64,000 nucleotides of DNA from Pontibacter silvestris (GCF_020907275.1 NZ_JAJJWI010000001.1:50150-114149); one strand, 5' to 3'. Shown: positions 18,581 to 27,756, numbered from the stretch's first letter. Translations and numbers: made by a program. The notes: a model not told the origin generated them from the letters alone.

Positions 18581-19996
18581 ATGAAGAAGAATATTTTATA
18601 CATGCTCCTGATTGCCTGCTGCCTGCAGGGCTGTAAAGACTTCTTGGAAGAAGACCCTGAATCATTTATTGCTCCTCAGAATTTTTACCAGTCTGCTGCA
18701 GATGCTGAGGCCGCTCTTAATGCTGCTTACGATCTTTTAAACAACATTGGGCCTGATAGTCGCAATTTCATTATTATGGGAGATGTAAGCTCAGACGATG
18801 TGTTTCCGTTGAGCAATAACAACGATCGGGTACAGATTGATCAGTTTGTGCATACGCCTGTAAATGGTGTGCTGCGCGAAACCTGGCGAACCATGTTTCA
18901 GGCTATAACCCGCACAAATGCAGTTATAGAACGGGTGCCAGCCATTTCTATGCCCGATGATCAGAAAGAAAGAATTGTAGCGGAAGCGCATTTCTTAAGG
19001 GCACTGTACTATTTCTATCTGGTAAGGTGGTATGGCCCGCTTCCATTAATTACAAAAGAAACGAACGCGCTGGCAGACGTAGAGTATCCCTCAAGGGCAT
19101 CGGTAGAGGAGGTATATGACCTGATTATTGCTGATTTAACAGCTGCAGAAGCTGGTTTACCTGCCACCTTAAGTAATGGACATGCTACAAAAGGCTCGGC
19201 AACAGGCTTATTGGCTAAAGTTTATTTAACACAAAAGGAGTGGGCTTTAGCAGCTCAGAAAGCCAAAGAAGTAATGGATATGGGTATTTATGACTTATGG
19301 CCTACTTATGCAGAAGCGTTTAAAATAGAAAACGAAAACGGTAAAGAATCTTTATTTGAGATACAGTATGTGAGTGGCGGCATTGGGCAGGGCAGTAACT
19401 TTATGACCTATTTTGCCCGTGAAAATTCTCCGGTTACAGGTCGTGGCTGGGGCTCGTTCCAGCCAACGCTGGAGGTTATTGATACTCTACGAACTGACCC
19501 TGCTGATACTCGCTTTGATGTGAACTTAGTACAGGACCCGGTGGATGATAATTACTATGTGGACAAGTACTTTGACCCAGATGCAAAAGCAGCTTATGAG
19601 CAGGATAACAACTGGAAGATATTACGATACGCCGATGTGCTGCTCATGTATGCGGAAGCACTTAATGAAATAGCACCTGATAACCCGGAGGCATATACAG
19701 CTTTAAATAAAGTAAGAAGACGTGCTTTTGAGGAAGATATAAATGCCTCTGCCCCCCAGCCACATGATTATGCCAACCTCTCACAAAGCGAATTCCGCAG
19801 GGCAGTTTATGGGGAGCGGCGTTTTGAGTTGGCTTTTGAAGGACACCGGTGGTTTGACTTGGTTCGTACAGGCCGCTTAGTTTCTACCATGTCGGCTAAA
19901 GGGTACAGCAGTGTAAAGCCAACTCATGTCTACTTTCCTGTTCCACAGGATGAGGTAGCGCTGAACCCAAATCTGGGGCAGAACGAGGGGTATTAA
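18581..19996 (+). CDS. SusD/RagB family glycan-binding lipoprotein
   Basis: 471-aa surface lipoprotein that caps the SusC barrel and binds the glycan. Lipobox LIACCLQGC places the lipidated Cys near residue 20. The TPR-rich SusD core shows QNFYQSAADAEAALNAAYD, FLRALYYFYLVRWYGPLPLI, the LMYAEALNEI helix and the near C-terminal AFEGHRWFDLVRTGRL block. Length is at the short end of the family (usually 480-600), but all blocks are present. Cotranscribed with susC and followed by a strong terminator, so GH88 and the rest are likely a separate transcript. Confidence 0.95.
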   Translation: MKKNILYMLLIACCLQGCKDFLEEDPESFIAPQNFYQSAADAEAALNAAYDLLNNIGPDSRNFIIMGDVSSDDVFPLSNNNDRVQIDQFVHTPVNGVLRETWRTMFQAITRTNAVIERVPAISMPDDQKERIVAEAHFLRALYYFYLVRWYGPLPLITKETNALADVEYPSRASVEEVYDLIIADLTAAEAGLPATLSNGHATKGSATGLLAKVYLTQKEWALAAQKAKEVMDMGIYDLWPTYAEAFKIENENGKESLFEIQYVSGGIGQGSNFMTYFARENSPVTGRGWGSFQPTLEVIDTLRTDPADTRFDVNLVQDPVDDNYYVDKYFDPDAKAAYEQDNNWKILRYADVLLMYAEALNEIAPDNPEAYTALNKVRRRAFEEDINASAPQPHDYANLSQSEFRRAVYGERRFELAFEGHRWFDLVRTGRLVSTMSAKGYSSVKPTHVYFPVPQDEVALNPNLGQNEGY

Positions 19997-20002
19997 TATA
20001 TG

Positions 20003-20048
20003 TTATCCTATAAGAGCTTCTACTACAACAGAAGCTCTTATAGGATAA
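20003..20048 (+). terminator. 19-bp perfect hairpin after susD
   Basis: Arms TTATCCTATAAGAGCTTCT and its exact complement surround an 8-nt loop, 7 bp past the susD stop codon. The run TTTCTTT follows a few bases later. Confidence 0.85.
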
Positions 20049-20085
20049 TTTCTTTATCCAGTTTAAGCATAATTAATTATTCCTT

Positions 20086-21306
20086 ATGAAAATAACAAAA
20101 AGCATAGCTATTACTTTAGGCCTGGCAGGCATTCTGGCTTTTAAACAAGATAAAGAAGTGCCCGTAAAAGCAGCATTGCAAGCAGCTCAGGTTCACCTGG
20201 CTAACATGGCAGCAGCTAATACAGACGTAACACAATATCCTCGCTCTACCAAAAAAGACGGTTCTATTGCCACTACTTCATCCCGAGACTGGACAAGTGG
20301 CTTTTATCCTGGGTCGCTGTGGTATATATACGACTACACAAAAGACAAACAGTGGGAAACCCTTGCCCGCCAATGGACTGCAGGCTTGGAGCAAGAACAG
20401 TTTAACCGTGCTACCCACGACTTAGGCTTTATGCTGTTCTGTAGCTTTGGCAATGGCTACCGTTTAACCAAAGACCCGAAGTATAAAGATATTATCATAC
20501 AGGGTTCTAAGTCACTTATTTCCCGCTATAACGCAAAAGTAGGCAGTATAAGATCCTGGGACCACCATACAGATAAATGGCAGTTCCCGGTGATTATTGA
20601 TAACATGATGAACCTGGAAATGCTCTTTTGGGCAACCAAAGCAACTGGTGATTCAGTGTACTATAACATAGCCAAAACGCATGCACTCACTACACTTAAA
20701 AACCATTTCAGAAAAGACAACAGCAGCTACCATGTAGTAGATTATGATACCATAACAGGGCAGCCTCGCCTTAAGCAAACACATCAGGGCTATGCCGATG
20801 AGTCGGCATGGGCGCGTGGGCAGGCTTGGGGTTTATACGGCTATACTGTTGCTTATCGAGAAACAAAAGACAAGCGTTTTCTTGCTCAGGCACAGAAAAT
20901 AGCAGATTTCTTTATAAACCATAAAAGCTTGCCAACAGATAAAATACCCTATTGGGATTTTAATGCTCCAGACATACCCAATGCGCCACGTGATGCTTCT
21001 GCCGCCGCGATTGCTGCTTCGGGAATGCTGGAACTAAGCCAGTATACTGGTAGAAGCGGAGAAGCTTATAAGAAAATAGCAACACAAATATTAAGAAGTT
21101 TAGCCTCATCAGCTTATCTCGCCAAAGCTAATACAAACAACAATTTTGTGCTCCTGCATTCTACTGGTCACTTACCAGGTAATTCAGAAATAGATGTACC
21201 GCTCAACTATGCCGATTATTATTTCATAGAAGGCTTAATTAGATTTGAACGCTTGAATAAAGGATTGGCAATAGTCTCAACAGGAGGTTTTTTAACAGTA
21301 AACTAA
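20086..21306 (+). CDS. GH88 family unsaturated glucuronyl hydrolase
   Basis: 406-aa exported enzyme of the (alpha/alpha)6-barrel GH88 family, which hydrates and releases the 4,5-unsaturated uronate left by polysaccharide lyases. A short hydrophobic N-terminus (about 1-20) looks like a signal peptide with no lipobox. Signature blocks: RDWTSGFYPGSLWY (about 68), THDLGFMLFCSFGNGYRLT with one catalytic Asp (about 108), DNMMNLEMLFWATK with the second (about 168), GYADESAWARGQAW (about 238) and PRDASAAAIAASG (about 305). No lyase is present in the window, so the upstream cut must come from elsewhere. It starts the downstream half of the locus, 12 bp before the oxidoreductase gene. Confidence 0.93.
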   Translation: MKITKSIAITLGLAGILAFKQDKEVPVKAALQAAQVHLANMAAANTDVTQYPRSTKKDGSIATTSSRDWTSGFYPGSLWYIYDYTKDKQWETLARQWTAGLEQEQFNRATHDLGFMLFCSFGNGYRLTKDPKYKDIIIQGSKSLISRYNAKVGSIRSWDHHTDKWQFPVIIDNMMNLEMLFWATKATGDSVYYNIAKTHALTTLKNHFRKDNSSYHVVDYDTITGQPRLKQTHQGYADESAWARGQAWGLYGYTVAYRETKDKRFLAQAQKIADFFINHKSLPTDKIPYWDFNAPDIPNAPRDASAAAIAASGMLELSQYTGRSGEAYKKIATQILRSLASSAYLAKANTNNNFVLLHSTGHLPGNSEIDVPLNYADYYFIEGLIRFERLNKGLAIVSTGGFLTVN

Positions 21307-21317
21307 ATAATATAATA

Positions 21318-22679
21318 ATGAAACACACTAGACGAAACTTCATTAAGCAATCGACCTTGGCTTTTGCCGGTGCTTATGTAGGAGGGGCCTTAGGCTTTAG
21401 TGCAAAGAGCTATGGGCGTATTTTAGGAGCTAATGATCGTGTAAGAGTAGGTGTTGTGGGGTTTTCAGATCGCTTTAGGTCTTCTTTGTTGCCTGCCTTT
21501 CTGGCACATAACAAAGCGTTAAATTTTGATATAGTGGCTGTGTCAGATATCTGGAAGTACAGAAGAGAACAAGGGCAGGCTTACCTGGCCGAGAAGCTGG
21601 GGCATGACATTAAAGCTTGTGTTAATAATGACGAACTGTATAGGCTAAAAGATCTGGATGCTGTTATTATTAGTACAGCAGATTTTCAGCATGCCTTACA
21701 TGCCATAGAAGCGGTAAAAGCTGGCTGTGACGCTTATGTAGAAAAACCTTTTGCAGAAACCATGGCCGATAATAAGGCAGCGTTTAAAGCCGTAAAAGAC
21801 TCTGGTAAAATTGTGCAGATCGGCTCACAGCGCAGAAGCGGCAATAACTACCATGCAGCAGCTGACTATATCAAATCAGGGAAGTTCGGAGACATAACCA
21901 TGGTTGAACTTACCTGGAACGTAAACCAGCCTGGCCGCTGGAGAAGACCTGATCTTGTTTCTAAAATTAAAGAGTCGGACACTGATTGGAAAAGGTTTCT
22001 GATGAACCGCCCTTTTGAACAGTGGGACCCAAGAAAGTACCTGGAGTACCGCTTGTTCTGGCCTTACTCCTCCGGTATGCCGGGGCAGTGGATGAGCCAT
22101 CAGATAGACACGGTGCACTGGTTCTCTGGCTTACAGCACCCCAGAAGTGTAGTGGCTAACGGAGGTATTTACAAATGGAAAGATGGCCGAAGAAACTGGG
22201 ACACAACTACGGCAGTGTTTGACTATGGTCCTTCTGACAATCCGGAAAGTGGTTTTCAGGTAACATTCAGTTCCCGCATGCACAACGGCGACGAAAACCC
22301 TGCAGAAATTTATTACTCAACAGGTGGTGAGCTGAACCTAATCACAAATAAAGTTTCTCCAAAAGGTGGCTTGCAGGAAAGGTTTGCTGCGGCCATGGGC
22401 ATGAAACCTATTCTCCTCCCCGAGATGCTACTCGACGATCCTTCTGTAAGAGCTGTTGCCTCAGCCGATACCGGTGCCGACAATCTGACATCAAACCATA
22501 TGAAAAACTGGATGGAGTGTATCCGAAGCCGTAAGCAACCCAATGCTCCTGTCGAAGCTGGTTATTACCATTCTATTGCCAATATTATGACGAATGCGGC
22601 TGTCAGAACAGGCTCAAAAGCAACTTTCGATGAAACTACACAAGAGGTAATGACTGGAGACAAAGTATTTAGCTATTAA
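21318..22679 (+). CDS. Tat-exported Gfo/Idh/MocA family oxidoreductase
   Basis: 453-aa NAD(P)-dependent dehydrogenase. The N-terminus has a twin-arginine signal (TRRNFIKQSTLAFAGAYVGGA), so the protein is exported folded, probably with cofactor bound. The Rossmann domain starts near residue 40 (RVRVGVVGFSDRFRS) and the family motif EKPFAETMADNK follows near 140. The C-terminal alpha/beta domain (about 165-420) carries WMSHQIDTVHWF, whose His-x-x-Asp residues are usual for substrate binding. Tat-borne members often oxidise sugar C3 hydroxyls. Next to DUF1080 and TIM-barrel genes, a role in making 3-keto-glycosides is a fair inference. Confidence 0.92.
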   Translation: MKHTRRNFIKQSTLAFAGAYVGGALGFSAKSYGRILGANDRVRVGVVGFSDRFRSSLLPAFLAHNKALNFDIVAVSDIWKYRREQGQAYLAEKLGHDIKACVNNDELYRLKDLDAVIISTADFQHALHAIEAVKAGCDAYVEKPFAETMADNKAAFKAVKDSGKIVQIGSQRRSGNNYHAAADYIKSGKFGDITMVELTWNVNQPGRWRRPDLVSKIKESDTDWKRFLMNRPFEQWDPRKYLEYRLFWPYSSGMPGQWMSHQIDTVHWFSGLQHPRSVVANGGIYKWKDGRRNWDTTTAVFDYGPSDNPESGFQVTFSSRMHNGDENPAEIYYSTGGELNLITNKVSPKGGLQERFAAAMGMKPILLPEMLLDDPSVRAVASADTGADNLTSNHMKNWMECIRSRKQPNAPVEAGYYHSIANIMTNAAVRTGSKATFDETTQEVMTGDKVFSY

Positions 22680-22754
22680 GCGATGCTAAGAAAGTCCACT
22701 TTCACTATCTCAAAATCTAATGTTTTAAAAATGTAATCAGGTGAGGTTTTAATA

Positions 22755-24148
22755 ATGAAAACACACAAAAACTATATATGGGCAGCGTTTGTAGGTGCTA
22801 TGGCTTCAGTTGCTGCACCTGCCTCCACTTTTGCACAGTCTTCTTCTAACGGCTGGCAAAAATTGTTCGACGGCAAAAGCCTTAACGGGTGGAAACGTGT
22901 AGCAGGAGAGGCTTCTTATGAAGTTAAAGATGGAGCCATAGTTGGCACAACAGTTATAAATACAGGCAACACCTTTCTGGTAACTGAAAAGGAATACAGC
23001 GACTTTGTGCTGGAGCTAGACGTAATGCTGGAAAGCCCTGTGAGCAACTCCGGAGTACAAACCAGGAGCCATCTTGATGCCAAAGCCAACAATGGCAAAG
23101 GCAGGGTGTACGGCAGGCAAGTAGAATTCGACCCTTCTGACAGAGCGTGGAGCGGAGGCATATATGACGAAGCACGTAGAGGCTGGCAATACCCCCTTAC
23201 CTTAAACCCTAAAGCGCAGAAGGCTTTTAAGGTGGGGGAATTTAACAAAATAAAAATAGAGTGCATCGGCAACGAAACCAAAACCTGGATCAATAATATA
23301 CCTATTGCTTATGTGGTTGATACCATTGATGCTTCTGGTTTTATTGGGCTGCAGGTACACGCTGTAAGCAACCAGGAGCAGGCAGGAAAGAAAGTATATT
23401 TTAAGAACATCCGAATTAAAACCTCTGACTTAAAGCCTACTCCTTTTCCGGCAGGTGTTTATGTAGTTAATAATTTGCCAAACAACCTAACTGCCTACGA
23501 AGCACAGGATGGTTGGAAACTACTTTTTGATGGCAAAACGACTAACGGCTGGAAAGGTGCTTATAAACCAGGTTTTCCTGAAAAAGGCTGGGAAGTGCAA
23601 AATGGGCAGTTAGTTGTATTGCCATCAGGAGGAGAAGAGTCAACCAACGGGGGAGATATTGTAACAACAGATAAGTATAGTGCTTTCGATTTGTCTTTCG
23701 AGTACAAACTTACACCAGGAGCCAACAGTGGCGTAAAATACTTTGTGACGCTAAGCGAGAACAACACTGGCTCAGCTATTGGGCTGGAATACCAGGTGCT
23801 GGATGACCAACTGCACCCGATGCAAAGCTTGGGCGGGACGGAAACCGTACCATGACATCTTTGTATGACTTGATTACAGCTGATAAACCGGAACGCTTTA
23901 TCCGGCCCATTGGAGAGTGGAATAAAGGCCGTGTAGTAGTGTACCCGGATAATAAGGTAGAACATTACCTTAATGGTGTTAAGGTGTTGGAATATGTAAG
24001 AGGTTCAAAAGATTTTCGCGATCTGGTAGCCATGAGTAAGTACAAAGTATGGGAAAACTTCGGGGAGGCGCCAGAAGGGCACATCCTTCTTCAGGACCAC
24101 GGCGATCGTGTTAGTTTTAGAAGCATCAAAATCAAAGAATTGAAATAA
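22755..24148 (+). pseudogene. tandem DUF1080 (3-keto-glycoside hydrolase type) gene, frameshifted
   Basis: Two DUF1080 domains follow a signal peptide (1-27): the first at about 33-220 (WQKLFDGKSLNGWK to VYFKNIRIK), the second from about 250 (WKLLFDGKTTNGWKGAYK). Both match the concanavalin-like DUF1080 fold, also named 3-keto-disaccharide hydrolase. The frame runs LHP then [15 protein letters not shown] at 23855. Adding one G after 23819 restores [21 protein letters not shown], matching the intact paralog at 26484, and continues to 24148. So one base is missing in the GG of CCGGATG. Unless it is a sequencing error, domain 2 is cut and only domain 1 (366 aa product) is made. Confidence 0.92.
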
Positions 24149-24164
24149 GTCTTATATCTGTCTT

Positions 24165-24221
24165 GTAAGCCGAGCTTTCTAAGCAGTAAAGTCATACTCT
24201 TCAAGGAAAGTCTCGGCTTAC
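24165..24221. terminator. inverted repeat after the DUF1080 pseudogene
   Basis: Arms GTAAGCCGAG-CTTTC and GAAAG-T-CTCGGCTTAC pair over 15 bp with one bulge across a loop of about 25 nt, 16 bp past the end of the broken gene. No strong T-tract follows. Confidence 0.5.
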
Positions 24222-24243
24222 TTTACCCCATCATGTTTCAACC

Positions 24244-24723
24244 ATGCAGTACTTAATCAAATTATTCATTATAAGCTTGCTTGCTGTGCTTATTAAACCA
24301 GAACACACAATGCCCTCTGATGCTCCTGACCAACCAATGCTGAAGCTGAACCACATTGCCTTACATGTAAATGACCTTAAAGCAAGTGCAGATTTTTATG
24401 AAAATGTATTGCAGTTAAAAAAGATTCCTGAGCCTTTCCATGATGGGTTACATGAGTGGTTTAACATAGGTAACGTGTGCCAGCTTCACTTGATAAAAGG
24501 TGCTCCAAAAGAGATTTTTCAGGATAAGAAGAGGCATTTATGCTTTAGCGTGGCGTCTGTTGAGGACTTTATAACACATTTGAAGAAGCATAAAGTAACT
24601 TACTCAGACCTGGCTGGAAAACCTGAGGCCATTACAGTTCGGGCCGATGGCGTAAAGCAGCTGTATCTTCAGGACCCTGATGGTTACTGGATAGAAATCA
24701 ACAATGATGATAGCAGTATGTAG
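24244..24723 (+). CDS. exported VOC/glyoxalase-fold protein
   Basis: 159-aa protein with an N-terminal hydrophobic signal (MQYLIKLFIISLLAVLI) and one VOC domain (about 33-155). The three metal ligands of the fold are recognisable: His in NHIALHVNDL, His in CQLHLIKG and Glu in YWIEIND. An exported VOC protein is unusual, as most are cytosolic. If translation starts at the second Met (near residue 22) it would be cytosolic. Within a keto-sugar-processing locus it might act as a metal-dependent isomerase or epimerase, but that is inference. Confidence 0.85.
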   Translation: MQYLIKLFIISLLAVLIKPEHTMPSDAPDQPMLKLNHIALHVNDLKASADFYENVLQLKKIPEPFHDGLHEWFNIGNVCQLHLIKGAPKEIFQDKKRHLCFSVASVEDFITHLKKHKVTYSDLAGKPEAITVRADGVKQLYLQDPDGYWIEINNDDSSM

Positions 24724-24933
24724 TACCCCTCATTATTGAACTTTACACAAGTTGCATTAAAGACCTTACCAGTACAACTGTTGCGGTAATTATCCTGTTC
24801 TGCTGATCTAAACAGATAGCATGTATAGCAAGGCATGAGTTTCTTGCTACACCATCAAAATTAAAAAATTTAACCATTTTACCTAACTGGCAATATACTT
24901 GTACTCTTCAATATATCAATCATAACAGGTGCT

Positions 24934-25451
24934 GTGAGTTCGGTGAAGGCAGAAGAGATCACTCTAAGTGAATACACACCTAAGCTTTATCCTTCTTTAA
25001 GGAAGTTAGAAGATGCTATGCGTCCTGATAACCAGGCGGCCGGAGTGCGCGACTTCCCGATGATGCGCCTGGCAGAAACGTACCTTATCGCAGCAGAGGC
25101 ACTCATGATGATAGGAAGAACAGCAGAAGCAACGGAGTATATCAACACATTAAGATTACGATCTGCAAGAGTGGGGGCTACACCAGAGGAAACGGAGCAG
25201 TACCGGCAGGCTATGATGATTACACCAGATCAGCTGAATATAGATTTTATACTGGATGAAAGGGCCCGAGAACTATAGGGGAGATGCTTCGCTGGTTTGA
25301 CCTTGTCAGAACCGGAAAGCTTGTGGAGCGAGTAAGGGAACATAACCCATATGGAGCTCCTAACATACAGGAACATCATGTGCTGCGTCCAATTCCTCAG
25401 GATCAGATTGACCGAACAAGTTCAGAATTTGCTCAAAATCTTGAATATTAA
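24934..25451 (+). pseudogene. C-terminal remnant of a SusD/RagB gene, with frameshift
   Basis: Only the last third of a SusD-like protein remains. From a GTG at 24934 the frame reads YTPKLYPSLRK, RDFPMMRLAETYLIAAEAL and FILDERAREL, then stops at 25278. In another frame it continues GEMLRWFDLVRTGKL and HVLRPIPQDQIDR to 25451; one base missing at about 25277 (the expected Tyr of ELYGE) explains both. Upstream of 24934 I see no SusD sequence in any frame, so the N-terminal two thirds and the matching SusC have been deleted. It is a fossil of a second SusCD pair. Confidence 0.9.
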
Positions 25452-25549
25452 TGTTATATTGATTGAATAAAACAAGTTACCTCTGCTTTTAGCCTGGTAA
25501 GGGCAGAGGTAACGTTTAATGTATTTATATCTTTAATCTAATTGCACTT

Positions 25550-26461
25550 ATGGCATCAAAACAAACACGCAGAAGTTTTTTAGGCAAGCTAGGAGTTGCA
25601 GCAGCTGCCCTGCCTTTTATATCTTATGTAAATTCTGCACAAGCTGCCGTGCCTGGTTTAAAGCTTGGCTATTCCGCCATTACGTGGGGAGGCAACGACA
25701 GACAGGCAGTAAAAGAGATCTCTTCGTTAGGTTTTAAAGGAATACAGCTTAGGTCTAATGCACTAAAGGAGTTTGGCGATAAACCTGAGGAGCTGCATAA
25801 GTTACTGGCCCAGCACAGGCTGGAGCTGGCTATGTTCTCTAGTGGAAACGCAAACATTAATACAGGTGATGATGAGGCCGTGATACAGCAGCATGTGGAT
25901 CATGCCAGGTTTGTAAAAGCACTGGGCGGGCAATACATTCAGGTAACCAACTCGTCCCGCCCCAAAGAGGGCACACCCAGCACAGCAGATCTGCAGCAGT
26001 ATGGGCGCTTACTGAATGAGATAGGCAAGCGCACCAGCGAGATAGGTATACTTACAGCCTACCACAACCACATGCATCAGCTTGGCGAAACACCAGAGGA
26101 GGTTGATGTTATTATAGAAAACAGCAATGAGCAATATGTAAAATTGCTGCTGGATGTAGCCCATTATCACCAGGGCGGAGGCGACCCGGCGCAAGCTATA
26201 CAGAAATATAAAGGCAGATTAAAAGCACTGCACCTCAAGGATGTGCGGCCGGTGCCGGAAGAAGGCCCAAAAGCTTACAAATTTGTAGAGCTGGGGCAGG
26301 GGGAAGTAGACTTGCCGGCTGTTTTTGATGCTCTGCAGCAAATTAACTTTCAAGGCTGGGGTATTGTAGAACTGGACTCCGTACCGGATAAGGGGAAGAC
26401 GCCGCTGCAATGCGCTCAGGTTAGTCGCAATTACCTTAAAGGAAAAGGAATGAGAGTGTAA
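25550..26461 (+). CDS. Tat-exported sugar isomerase/epimerase-type TIM barrel
   Basis: 303-aa AP-endonuclease-2-like TIM barrel. The N-terminus has a twin-arginine signal (TRRSFLGKLGVAAAALPFI, Ala-rich to about 33). Expected metal-binding positions are visible in AYHNHMHQLG, LLLDVAHYHQGG and LKALHLKDVRP, and in the C-terminal GWGIVELD. Members include xylose-isomerase-like enzymes, hydroxypyruvate isomerases and keto-sugar-glycoside lyases that act with Gfo/Idh/MocA enzymes. The intact gene ends 22 bp before the DUF1080 gene, suggesting a two-gene unit. The exact reaction is unknown. Confidence 0.9.
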   Translation: MASKQTRRSFLGKLGVAAAALPFISYVNSAQAAVPGLKLGYSAITWGGNDRQAVKEISSLGFKGIQLRSNALKEFGDKPEELHKLLAQHRLELAMFSSGNANINTGDDEAVIQQHVDHARFVKALGGQYIQVTNSSRPKEGTPSTADLQQYGRLLNEIGKRTSEIGILTAYHNHMHQLGETPEEVDVIIENSNEQYVKLLLDVAHYHQGGGDPAQAIQKYKGRLKALHLKDVRPVPEEGPKAYKFVELGQGEVDLPAVFDALQQINFQGWGIVELDSVPDKGKTPLQCAQVSRNYLKGKGMRV

Positions 26462-26483
26462 ATGTTCGATAAATCGCCCAAAA

Positions 26484-27275
26484 ATGAACAAGTTAAAGAT
26501 AACGTTTATTGGTGCAGTTACAGCTGTAGCAGTAACTGCCTGCCAAAGCAATCAACAGGCAACAGGGGCACCACCTCAAACAGAAACTAATGCTATGGCG
26601 AGTAACACGGATAACACACTTACAGAAGCTGAAAAAGATGCCGGCTGGAAATTGTTGTTTGACGGGAAAAGCACGAATGGCTGGCGGGGAGCTTATAAAG
26701 ATTCTTTCCCGGAACAAGGCTGGAAGGTAGAAGACGGCGAACTGGTTGTGGTGAAATCAGATGGCAGTGAGTCGCAGAACGGAGGCGACATTATTACGGT
26801 GGATCAGTACGAAAACTTTGAGCTGACATTAGAGACTAAATTAACACCTGGTGCAAACAGCGGAGTAAAGTACTATGTAACGGAGCGTCTGCCTAAAAGC
26901 CCGGGTTCAGCGATAGGCCTGGAGTTTCAGATTCTGGATGATGATCTGCACCCGGATGCTAAAATGGGGAAAAATGGCAACAGAACTATCGGCTCGTTGT
27001 ATGATTTAATCACTGCTCAGAACAAGCAAGCAAAGCCCATTGGAGAGTGGAACCAGATACGTATTGTATCTAATAACAACCATGTGGAGCACTGGCTTAG
27101 TGGTACTAAAGTAGTAGAATACGAAAGAGGTAGCCCTGAGTTTCGGGCTTTAGTGGCTGACAGTAAGTACAAAAAATATGAGAACTTTGGAGAGGCACCT
27201 AAGGGACATATTCTGCTGCAGGACCACGGCGATGAAGTACATTACCGCAACATTAAGCTGCGAGTTCTGAATTAA
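26484..27275 (+). CDS. DUF1080 lipoprotein (3-keto-glycoside hydrolase type)
   Basis: 263-aa lipoprotein: lipobox VAVTAC puts the lipidated Cys near residue 20, then a Thr/Asn-rich linker to about 50 and one DUF1080 domain (WKLLFDGKSTNGWRGAY to HYRNIKLRVLN). Key conserved stretches include NSGVKYYVTE, GLEFQILDDDLHPDAK and [16 protein letters not shown]. It is clearly a paralog of domain 2 of the broken gene at 22755 and is the intact copy. DUF1080 enzymes cleave 3-keto-glycosides made by Gfo/Idh/MocA partners. Transcribed just after the Tat TIM-barrel gene. Confidence 0.92.
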   Translation: MNKLKITFIGAVTAVAVTACQSNQQATGAPPQTETNAMASNTDNTLTEAEKDAGWKLLFDGKSTNGWRGAYKDSFPEQGWKVEDGELVVVKSDGSESQNGGDIITVDQYENFELTLETKLTPGANSGVKYYVTERLPKSPGSAIGLEFQILDDDLHPDAKMGKNGNRTIGSLYDLITAQNKQAKPIGEWNQIRIVSNNNHVEHWLSGTKVVEYERGSPEFRALVADSKYKKYENFGEAPKGHILLQDHGDEVHYRNIKLRVLN

Positions 27276-27377
27276 CAGAAGGAAAGTTAAATAAATTAAT
27301 CTTGTCTTGTGCGTTTCTAATTGAAAAGATCATCAGCATATTACTAACTACACCAGGCTAAGCTACATCATTTATCT

Positions 27378-27756
27378 ATGGATAAGAAAGTCGTAAGAGC
27401 AGGAATAGTAGGCTCTGGCTTTGCTGCAAAGTTTCATTATGAGGCGTTGCAGCGTATTTTCAGTGCTAAGGTCAAAATAACTGGAGTATACTCACCCTCG
27501 CCTGCAAACCTGCATGCTTGATGTTTATTTGGTAGAGAAAACAGAAACGAAGCAGGGGTGGTCATCCATTTCTCCGGATGAAGGCTGGTTTGCCGGATAT
27601 CAGCATGAGAAGGATGCTTTTTACAGATCGGCAGCTTATGGTGAGCAGATAGAAAGTAATAGCCATTTGGCTGCTGACGTAATTGCCACTATTTATGCTG
27701 GCTATGTTTCCCCAGAAAGAAATGGGGCCGAAGTACCTGTGACTATAGTATCATAA
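27378..27756 (+). pseudogene. Gfo/Idh/MocA gene with internal deletion
   Basis: Starts with a Rossmann N-terminus, VVRAGIVGSGFAAKFHYEAL, from ATG 27378, but after 47 codons (VYSPSPANLHA) it stops at 27519-27521. The overlapping frame 27514-27756 (VEKTETKQGWSSISPDEGW to GAEVPVTIVS) looks like the C-terminal end of the same kind of protein. About 250-300 middle residues are missing, including the EKP motif, and the join changes frame. So the gene was lost by deletion. The C-terminal assignment is by resemblance and is less certain than the N-terminal one. Confidence 0.8.
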
